Positions 56,013 to 64,000 of a stretch of DNA of 64,000 bases are shown here, piece by piece. Location of the stretch: assembly GCF_014898055.3 (NCBI RefSeq), contig NW_023601754.1:53499013-53563012 (forward strand), given 5' to 3'. The notes beneath the pieces were generated by a model that was given only the letters and a program-made list of their open reading frames with translations, was not told where the DNA came from and searched no databases. The translations under genes and the position numbers were made by a program. The DNA is from Talpa occidentalis (taxonomy: Eukaryota; Chordata; Mammalia; Eulipotyphla; Talpidae). Each line of letters begins with the position of its first letter. Within the stretch, counting starts at the first letter, position 1.

Positions 56013-56291
56013 TCAAAACCATCAAACAGGGTCTCCCTTGTGGCGCAAGGGGTTACGTCTCAGCACTGTGACGCTGTCTGCAGCCAAGCTCGATGCCCAG
56101 CCCGGGAGCTGACCCACAGGGCGCAGCAGACCTCTCCTGTCCCCCCACTGCTCCGATTTCAGTAGATCTGCCTCTGCTCCCCACTCTGTCTCTAGGGAAG
56201 CCTCTCACCCTCCACACCTCTGGCCTACACCCCAGTGCTTCTATGCATAAATAAATAAATCTTTTTTAAAAAAGTCAAAACCAACAAACAG
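56013..56291 (+). mobile_element. tRNA-derived SINE, long form
   Basis: Head GGTCTCCCTTGTGGCGCAAG, body GGCGCAGCAGACCTCTCCTG, tail ATAAATAAATAAATCTTTTT. The flanks TCAAAACCATCAAACAG (56013-56029) and TCAAAACCAACAAACAG (56275-56291) form a 17-bp target-site duplication with one mismatch. Confidence 0.88.
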
Positions 56292-56573
56292 GAAAGAAAG
56301 ACTTATCTGGGATGGCAAATATTAGGTCCAATGACGGTTATATGCGCTGCTGTTCAAATACATCTTCTATTAATCACTTTAAAAAGTCCTTTCGCCCTGG
56401 GGGGACCTCGCCGCCGCTGTTTGTCTGCTAGTAGGGCCTTCTGCCCCCTCGGGTATGAACAAGAAGGGCCTGCAGGGACAAGCAGGAGTCAGGGGACACA
56501 GCCACGAGCACAGGAACAGTGGAGACTGGAAGGCAAACCTGCACCCCCATCCAAAGCCAGACTCCTGGGGTGT

Positions 56574-56673
56574 NNNNNNNNNNNNNNNNNNNNNNNNNNN
56601 NNNNNNNNNNNNNNNNNNNNNNNNNNNNNNNNNNNNNNNNNNNNNNNNNNNNNNNNNNNNNNNNNNNNNNNNN
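56574..56673. other. Assembly gap (100 N)
   Basis: Exactly 100 N, the usual placeholder for a gap of unknown size. Sequence and distances across it are not reliable, and open frames crossing it are artefacts. Confidence 0.99.
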
Positions 56674-57874
56674 CGCTGCCAACCCGCCCTGCTGGGGGCT
56701 CCAGCAGCTGGGCCGGGGCCCAGGGCCCCCACCTGTCAGGCCCGAGCACCCGCCATCCTTCCAGAAGCCGCCAGGCCTTGCCTGTTCCCTGCAGACCTTT
56801 CCCGCCAAGGGGCCTAGGAGAGGGCCTCTGGTGAATACCCTGGGAGAGCCGCGGCCCTTCAGGCAGCGGGCTCTCAGACAGCTGGACGGTGGCCAGACGT
56901 CTTCCATCTTGACTTGTTACCACATTATTCGGTTCGTTCAGTCACCCCTCATTCATTCATTCACTCATGCATTCACTCGCTCACTCGCTCTTTAATGAGC
57001 ATGTGCAGAGACAAAACCCTTCTTGCTGTGCAAGAGCAATGGTCGCAAGGGAGGGGATGACCCAGGGGCATCCGGTTTTCCTGCTGGCCCTGCCTCACGT
57101 GCTGGGACCTGGGCTGATTCCCTCCCTCCGCTGGACTTGGGTGCCCAACACCAGGCATTGGAGGGGGTTCTTGACCCAGGGGTGCTGTGCCCTGGGGCCT
57201 GCCTGGCCCATGGTTAGCCTTCGTTCTCCACCTCAGAAGCTACACAACACAGGACTTGAGGAACCAGGCTGTACCCTGAGAAGACCCCCACTTCCTGAGC
57301 CAAAGTACGGTCTGGGTCACAAGATGCACCTGGATCCCTAGTGACCCCTCGAGCTTGGGAACTGAGGCCAAGGGACATGCAGCTGTGGGTATGGGGTCAC
57401 CAAGTTCCTCGGGGAGCACCGGAGCCCCAGCCGCCTGTCCCCCAGGCCGGGCTCGGGCTGGCCACCCCAGGCAGGGCCCTCCTCTGACGCGCCAGCACAG
57501 AGGCCCGGTTTCCGGCCCAGCCCACCGGGCACCCGCACAGCAGCTGGCTTCATTTGCTGCCCCACCAGCCCCGCTGCCCGGGCCTTGGTTTATTGTCAAC
57601 TTCCTTGCCAGAAATATGCTCGAGCAAATGCTGTAAACAAATGGAACAATCGCAGGCCCTCACGCTTGGACTTTTCTTATATGCGTAAAACGGGGTGTGG
57701 CTGGGGCTGCCTGCTGAGAGCCAGCAAAGGGGCGGCCCAGCCCAGCAGCCCCACCAGGCGAAAGCACCCAGTGGAGATGGGCATGGCCAGGCGGCCCACA
57801 GGCCCTGGCTCTAAGCCTCCCAAGAGACCCGGGGCCCCAAGGGACACAGATCTAGTGCCTACCATGTCCTTGGC
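56674..57874. other. Non-coding DNA, with a (CATT)n patch and a forkhead-like motif
   Basis: A degenerate CATT/CACT repeat lies at 56949-56992. TGTAAACA at 57632-57639 matches the forkhead (FOXA/FOXO) core. It stands in an A/T-richer block (57,590-57,660) inside GC-rich DNA. No gene recognised. Confidence 0.4.
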
Positions 57875-58030
57875 GAATGTCCACCTTCCCCTCCTCATGA
57901 AAACCTACATAGGGAGCGTCATTACTCCATCTTACAGAGAAGGAAACAGGCTCAGGGAGGTTGAGCAGCAGGGACACCCAGCCAGTGCACGGAGGGTCTT
58001 GGGTGCACCCGGCCTGTGAGCGCCAGAATG
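57875..58030 (+). mobile_element. MIR SINE remnant
   Basis: CTCCATCTTACAGAGAAGGA, AACAGGCTCAGGGAGGTTGA and GACACCCAGCCAGTGCACGG follow the MIR core order. Confidence 0.7.
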
Positions 58031-58236
58031 TGGTCCTTGCCGGAGGGGTGGCTGGGAAGTGGGGTGATGAGGCGGATGGCCCGAGCACCGAGGGAGGAAT
58101 GAAGACACTGCAAACCGTGGCTAAGCAAACGCACCCCCTTCCTCACGCCAACCTGACCATGGGCAGGTTTGCCTGGACTTAGAGGCAGCCAAATCCGAGG
58201 CTCTCTGCTCCCATGGACCTCACAGGATTTGTGATA

Positions 58237-58440
58237 GTCTGATGTGATGGGCTGAACGGGTCCCCCTAAATTTCATATGTTGGCATCCTACCCCTGAGAA
58301 CCTCCAAACATGTCTTTGTTTGGAGTCAGACCTCAGTGGAGACAGCCACGCACAAGCATGGCCATGAAGGTGGGTCAAATCCTGTAGGACTGGGGTCCTT
58401 ATAATAAGGGGACATTTGGACACCCAGACACGTCGGCTTA
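58237..58440 (+). mobile_element. Ancient interspersed repeat (family not named)
   Basis: GATGGGCTGAACGGGTCCCC, AATTTCATATGTTGGCATCC and GGTCCTTATAATAAGGGGAC match a widespread old mammalian repeat whose copies start with similar 'tcatatgttgaa' and 'gtccttataagaag' wording. A piece of what may be the same family's 3' end lies at 63300-63410. Confidence 0.55.
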
Positions 58441-60561
58441 AGGGATGAAGCTCCGGAGCAGGTGAGCGAGGATGGGGACCATCTGGAGTTCCCTGGGGTG
58501 GGGCTTGTCTTCAGGTCTGTCCAGATGCAGTGGTTGTGGGGGCAGGGGGAAGACAGGTTCATGGTCTGGGGGCGTCTGTCAAAGGAACTCAGATCAAACG
58601 TGTTCATGTGTTTTGTGTTGCGATGATCACTTGGCAGACATGCGGATTTACAGCCACACTTCTCCCGGTGGCATTTTGACCAGTGATGGGTAGGCAATGC
58701 CGCCATCAGGCTGTGCCATACAGCCTGGGTGTATAGTGGGCTCCACTGTGTGGGCATGTGGATTCACGCTAGAACAGGTTTACACGATGACAAAGTCACT
58801 TTACCTTGTATTTCCCAAAATGTATCCTTATCATTAAGCAACGCTTGATGGTGATTTATTCAACTACAGTTTATTGAGCACACCGACTAATTTGCTTCAT
58901 TTGACAGTGCTGAGAACGTAAGCCGTATAAGTCAATCAATAATCTGTCTACCTTCCTTCCATCCACCCATTCACCATTCATCCATTAATCAAACAGCCTG
59001 CCTGCCTTCTGCAACAGAGGAAACTCAGGGGAACTGGAATGAGAGCCGAGGAGGGGAGGGGACGAGAGGGGAAGGGAGGGAGAGAATTTACAGGCTGGTG
59101 CACGGCCAGATGCTGTCTCCCCTGCCCCAGGTAGCATCTGCTGAGCAGAGACTGAGGTCCAAGCTGAAGCCACACATGGCGTGATGGCACCTTCCAGCCA
59201 CCCCTTCTCACCAGCATCCTACTTTCCAAAAGGCCCAATAGCTTAACTGGTAAAGTCCCAACTCTTCCCCTATTTCTCATCAGCCCCCACTGGGGGGGAT
59301 GTGCAAGTCTCTACCTCCCACCATCATTGGTTGTGAGTGCCACCCATTGGCTCGGAGGCTGCTCCTCGATGCTTCTCTTACAAAGTCTCCTCACTTTTGA
59401 TTTCTGTCATCATTTCTACAGTATCAAAAGCGTCTGGATGCTGGGGTGTGGCCAGTAAAGAGCTTTTTTCTGGGGTTACAGTGTATTGAAAGGAAATTGA
59501 AGCCAGCATAGAGGTACTTAGTGTCCATGGATAGCCAGTGTGGCAAAGTCCTCATCTCCAGAAAACAGTCACTCAGTCCAAGCCAAAAGAGAAAAAAAGT
59601 CTTGAAAATGTTTGAGTGGCTGCTATTAAAATCATTTTCTCTCTTCCTTAATTCCAATTCTACCTTTCTAGACTAAATATAGTTTTGACTTATTCACTCC
59701 ACTTTTGCATAAATTCATAGGCCAGAATAACCAAGTAGAATTTCTGTTGGTTTGTTGGGACTTTCTGGAAGTGTCTTTAGCTCTCAACATTTGGCCTCTC
59801 TGGGCCCAGGAGCCACCCACAGGACCATCTCCTTAGACTCCTTTTACATCATTTTCTCTTTTTGAGGTTCCCAAGGCCTTTTTCTCTGGGGTCTCCAAAC
59901 CTGCCCATGGGGGAGAGCTTGTCCAGGCCTTGGGGGCAAGGTGGCAGGCTCCCCCCTCTCTGCTCAAGCTCAGCTCCCAGAAGGTCTTAACTGTGACATT
60001 CCAACCAAAGCTTTGGTAATGTGACCATGTTTCTAATTCTCTTTCTAAGGAAAAATAAAATTTCTTACTGAAATTATGCAAGATAGACACATCGCCATAG
60101 TAATAAAGACACTATCATTTCCCCGTGTTACAATGGTAGCAAGGAGAAAAGGCAAACACGGTTTAGTCCTGCTCGCAAAATGCAATTTAATTTTGCTGCA
60201 GATCAGGAAAGAAAAAGAAAATTCCTTGAATGAAAGCAAACAAATGAAAACAATAACATTGCAGACTAAAGCTCCCCCAGTCCTTCTTGAGTTCTATCAA
60301 TTAGCATGGTTCTTTCATGCTTGCTGAAGTCTTTCTCTGTTAATTTCTCCACAAAACATTTCTGCAAATGTTCGAACTCTGAAATAACCTAAATTAAAGA
60401 TCCAATCACAACATCATTGACAGGTAATTTGTTCAACATTATAACTTACGACATTCCGGAACAGCAACCAGAATCCACAAGCAGTATTATATCAGATCGT
60501 ATTAGACCTACAAGAGGTCACATATAATTTTAATTTCATTAAATAAATAAATTAATTTATA
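58441..60561. other. Non-coding DNA, AT-rich from about 58.8 kb
   Basis: A degenerate TCCA-type repeat lies at 58,955-58,990 and a purine-only tract at 59039-59086. No gene recognised. Confidence 0.5.
59039..59086 (+). repeat. Polypurine tract
   Basis: About 48 bases almost entirely G and A (GAGGAGGGGAGGGGACGAGA and on). It could form triplex DNA. Probably simple sequence. Confidence 0.7.
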
Positions 60562-60824
60562 TTAAAGATTTATTTTATTTGTGTATACAAGAGCTGGGGT
60601 GCAGGAAAGAGGTGCGGGGGGGGGTGAGAATATTCACAAGAGACAGTGTAGGGAGCAGAACAGGCGAATCCACTGAAATCCACTGCTGAGGGGAGCAGCG
60701 GGGAGACAGGAGAGGTCTGCTGCGCCATGTGGGTAGCTCCCTGGCCGGGGATCGAACTCGCGCTGCAGGGGCTGGGATAGCTTCATAGTCTGACACTTAA
60801 AACCTTGTGCCACCAGGGAGGCCC
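60562..60824 (-). mobile_element. tRNA-derived SINE, long form, minus strand
   Basis: T-rich tail TTAAAGATTTATTTTATTTG, body with GAACAGGCGAATCCACTGAA, and a head ending GTGCCACCAGGGAGGCCC. Similar CACATATAATTTTAA / CACATAATTTTTAA flanks suggest a decayed target-site duplication. Confidence 0.83.
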
Positions 60825-61934
60825 ATTCACATAATTTTTAAACACCAAATTCGCATTCATATACATGCGAAGGCGAAACATTTCCGTCAAGCAACGATGC
60901 TCCTTATTAACTTCCAATTTACCAGATGAACATCAAATAGGTCAAAGTTGTCTAATGTCTTTCCTATCAGGAAAGAGAAATTTTATGAAGTGGCTCAGGA
61001 ACTCTACTCAGCTGCCATAACATTTCCTCTGATCAATATAACATGATGCTGCCAATTTTTCCTACTTTAAATTTCTGGGAATTAGAGAAAACACCATTTC
61101 ATTAACCAATAGTGACACTCGACGATCTCAAAGCCCTGACCAGACTCTATCAGCACACAGCCAAAGGAATGAGCTGCGCGCCATCTTCCAGCTCACTCCG
61201 CAGGGAAACTTCTTTCCCCACGAGACCGTAACTTCTTATTTCAGTTCCGCAATTGGATTCCTAACCTTCAAAAACCTTTAATTTCCCAACTCCCAGTTTA
61301 TCCAACGTCTAAAGACTTCAGTGTTTCTCAGGCTGCCTCTGCTGTGCAGCTTGCCCCCAGCACAAATGACATCAGTAAAAAGGAAAAAAGAATTACAGGT
61401 GGTCGCCCGACTTCAAGATGTATGTGTTTTAAACCAAACCATAAATTCCAAATTAGTTTTCATTAACCAAAGTAAATTCCACCAAGACATCCCACCCCAC
61501 CCTTCCTGAAGCCCTTGTACCAGTTTCCATTATAATTTGAGCTCCTAATTTCTAGTGGCACCATCTATACTAATTTCTATACCCGCTGGAGGCCAGAGTA
61601 ATGAGACGCAAGAGGAAGACACTCAGACTCACAACATGTGGACGCAGATGTGCTCTTATTTATTTATTTTATTTAACTCGTGTGCTGTTTTGCTGAACTC
61701 ATGTGGATGGGCTGTCTTATGTAAGTGCCTTATGTAACCCAGAACTTTCTCTTTGCTACCTTCATTTTCTGGACAAATCTTAGTTTTCTGAGGCTGGATT
61801 CTTGTCACCACTGCTGGGTGGAAGGCGGATTTGCTCAAACTGAAGTAGCCAGGTTGCTCATTCACCTGAACTGACATAAACCTGCAAAAAGAATCTGCAA
61901 AGAGACCAAAGGGAAAAATCAGACAAGGCCATAA

Positions 61935-61965
<31 letters not shown>

Positions 61966-62200
61966 TACGCACCCCATAACAAACAAAAAACTTCAAAAAA
62001 ATTGGGGGAAAAAAAAGAAAGAAAGCTAAAATCAAACCCAAATTCTTTCCATGGAGTCAAACCCAGAATCCCCAAACTGGGGTGTCAACCGCAGAGGCCG
62101 TGTGGTTTCAGATGCCACCTGCACACCGTGGACTTTGGAAGGAGAAAGGGTTTCGTTAGAGCAACTGCCATGGCCGCCATCTTTGTCACCTAGAAACCGC
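60825..62200. other. AT-rich non-coding DNA
   Basis: No gene recognised. Sequence of the 61.0-61.6 kb type may be an old repeat that I cannot assign. It contains the (AC)n microsatellite listed separately. Confidence 0.45.
61935..61962 (+). repeat. (AC)14 microsatellite
   Basis: Fourteen uninterrupted AC units, long enough to be length-polymorphic. Confidence 0.95.
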
Positions 62201-64000
62201 GTCTCCTTCTGCCCCACCGCTCCTGCTCGTTAGAGTTCTAGGGCTTGGACAGGCAGCTCCTCCAGGCCTCCCGCTGCGAAGGGAGCTGGCAGCCGTGGCT
62301 GGACGTGCTGGGCCTCTTCAGGTCAGCCCAGTCTCACCCAGGAGCCCCGGGGTGCAGTGAGCTTCCCCTGGAGCTCCGTGGCCTAATTTGAGGAGACAAT
62401 GGCCTCAATCCATATTAATGGCCCCAGGGCTCAGTGTCCTGCCAGAGTGGGGGCTGCTGTGCTCAGCGGGGCTCCGGGCTCTGGCCTAGTTTGGAGAGGC
62501 AGTCTTTACCGTCAGCCTCCAGTCGGAGGCCGTCCTGACAGGCTGGGGCCCTGGGTGTGGGGTGGGCTGCTCTGGGGAAGGCCCAGCCCTGGGAGGGCCT
62601 GGGGTGGGCGAAGGGAGGCGGCCTGGGCACCCCGATGAAGGGGCTGTGGCCGGGACCCCCCCCCGCCGGGCAGGGAGGCCTTGCAGCTGGGGTGCAGGGT
62701 GCCACGGTTCAGGTGCGGGTGTGGGGAGGGGCACGCTCCTGCCCCGGCTCCAGTGAGTGCAGTGCCGCCCGGCCAGGCTGGGCTCTGAGGGCCCGGCAGG
62801 GGCTGGTGCAGATGGCGCTCTGGGGAGAGGAGAGAGGCCGCAGCTCTGGCCTGAGAGCCCGAGGCCAGCGCCAGCAGGTGTGGCTGTGCCTCTCGGGTGC
62901 TGTCCTAACGCCTCTCCTCTCATCCTGCCCTCACCCTGAGGAGGAGGCAGGCCACTGCCCCCAGTGCATGGGGAGGGTCCTGCCTGAGGCCACAGGGCCG
63001 GGAGCAGGCAGGGCCCAGAGGGACCAGTCCTGGCGGCCAGCGCCCACCTCCGCCAGCCTCGCTGGAGTTGGCCTTGGGGCCGCTGTGACCCTAGAGTGTC
63101 CCTAAGCCTGAGACAAGGGCTTGAGCCTAAGAGCTCTGCAGACGGGCGCGTCCTCCCCGAATCCAGCCGCGGGAGCACTCCTGGGGGCGGTCCTAGCGAT
63201 GGGGTCCCTGGCAGGTGAGCAGGCGGTGAGGGTGGGCTGGGGGAGCTCCCCTCCTCTCCCCGGGGCGGGGGCCAGTGAGATGGCGGCCGCCTGGTCTCAC
63301 CAGACACTTGATCTGCAGCTGCTTGATCTTAGGCTTCTGGCCTCCAGGACTGGGAGCCGGCAGTGCTTCCGTTTAAGCCCCCCGGTCTTGGTCTTCGGGT
63401 ACAGCCCGCCGAACTGGCGAAGATGGCACTTTTCTTGGGACGTGACCCTGCCAGCTGCGGAGGGCAGCGGGGTTGGGCTGGCCTGGGCCTCTCCAGGCCC
63501 TCCTTTGTCCTGGGCTGTCCTGTCCTGCCGCCTCCCCTGCGCGTCACACCCACCCGCCCCACCTCACGCCCTGCTGTGGGGGCGGAAGGCCTCGTGGATT
63601 CTGACGGGTCCTGCACCTTCATTTTGCTCTGGGTCCCCCTTCATTTTGCTCTGACACCCCTTCCGGCAACTGGGGGAGCTCAGACGAGCACTGTCCCGTC
63701 CCCAATCACTAAAGCGCTGGACATAGCTGGAGTGGGGGGCAGGAGAGGGGTGATGGGAACGGAGGGTGGGTGCCGGCCGCCTGCACGCCTGGCGGGAGAC
63801 TTCGGGTCACCCGCCCGGCTGGGGCGACGCCACCCCTGCCGCCTGTCCAGGCCGCTTGCCCCCCGCACACCCCGCCCCCGCCCGGCCGGGCCACCCCAGG
63901 GCGTTAGCAAGCTGGGGGCGTCTTTATGGGGCGGGGGCCCTGTGGCCTACACAGCGTCGAAGGGCATCGCTGACCCCGCACCGCCATGTCCCTCGGCGCA
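62201..64000. other. GC-rich non-coding DNA at the window end
   Basis: Composition rises again, and open frames on both strands are compositional. 63,300-63,410 resembles the 3' end of an old repeat (CTTGATCTTAGGCTTCTGGC, CTCCAGGACTGGGAGCCGGC, GTTTAAGCCCCCCGGTCTTG). The last 100 bases are CpG-rich and end shortly after an ATG (63,985), but nothing identifies a gene. Confidence 0.4.

Noticed and set aside
56331..56995. Open frames running through the N stretch
   Set aside because: They cross an assembly gap and carry X residues, so they have no support.
55700..64000. CPT1A coding exon 2 (first coding exon)
   Set aside because: I looked for the expected start of the CPT1A protein and saw nothing like it. 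It is presumably beyond the window.
63985..64000. Start codon of a new gene at the window edge
   Set aside because: Only a few codons are visible, with no family signal. A TATA-like CTTTATGGGG upstream is not enough.

Overview
This 64 kb window is nuclear DNA from a placental mammal. Genes are split by GT-AG introns, and the repeats are tRNA-derived SINEs, L1, MIR and L2. The gene order matches human 11q13.3 read backwards: MRGPRF (3' end, +), MRGPRD (+), IGHMBP2 (-), MRPL21 (+), and then a CpG island where CPT1A (+) is expected. The young SINE is a tRNA-headed element with an AATAAA/TCTTT tail. It is not an Alu, and it does not look like the carnivore, horse or cetacean/ruminant tRNA SINEs I can recall. 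Together with the tight spacing of the locus this suggests a laurasiatherian, perhaps a bat, but I hold the species inference weakly. A run of exactly 100 N at 56,574-56,673 is an assembly gap.

Layout. 1-428 is the C-terminal 141 codons of MRGPRF, followed by its 3' UTR and tandem poly(A) signals near 1,274-1,293. 1.3-10.1 kb is intergenic and carries a decayed L1 ORF2 fragment at 8.3-9.1 kb. 10,114-11,076 is the complete single-exon MRGPRD coding sequence. 11.1-23.1 kb is GC-rich intergenic DNA with a striking 62-bp GC-box minisatellite (13.64-14.07 kb), a very young SINE with an 18-bp target-site duplication (15.4-15.6 kb) and an L1 3' end (17.7-18.2 kb).

23,171-37,257 (minus) is IGHMBP2. 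I could place all 15 coding exons with canonical splice sites and continuous phase, giving a 986-residue SF1 helicase with R3H and AN1 zinc-finger domains. 37,258-37,410 is a 153-bp bidirectional promoter shared with MRPL21, whose seven coding exons (37,411-43,571, plus) encode a 209-residue mitochondrial ribosomal protein bL21m.

43.6-53.3 kb is intergenic with a SINE cluster at 49.8-52.1 kb. 53.39-54.96 kb is an extreme CpG island, the best candidate for the CPT1A promoter and non-coding first exon. 55-64 kb would then be CPT1A intron 1, because no CPT1A coding exon was found. An AT-rich block lies at about 58.8-62.2 kb.

The genes do not form a pathway. Two are sensory-neuron or orphan Mas-related GPCRs, one is an RNA/DNA helicase linked to translation and motor-neuron survival, and one is a mitoribosome subunit; the last two share a promoter. 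I found no CRISPR array, operon, mobile-defence system or other plainly new system. The most unusual items are the minisatellite, the SINE insertions and the shared promoter with a YY1-type motif lying over a start codon.
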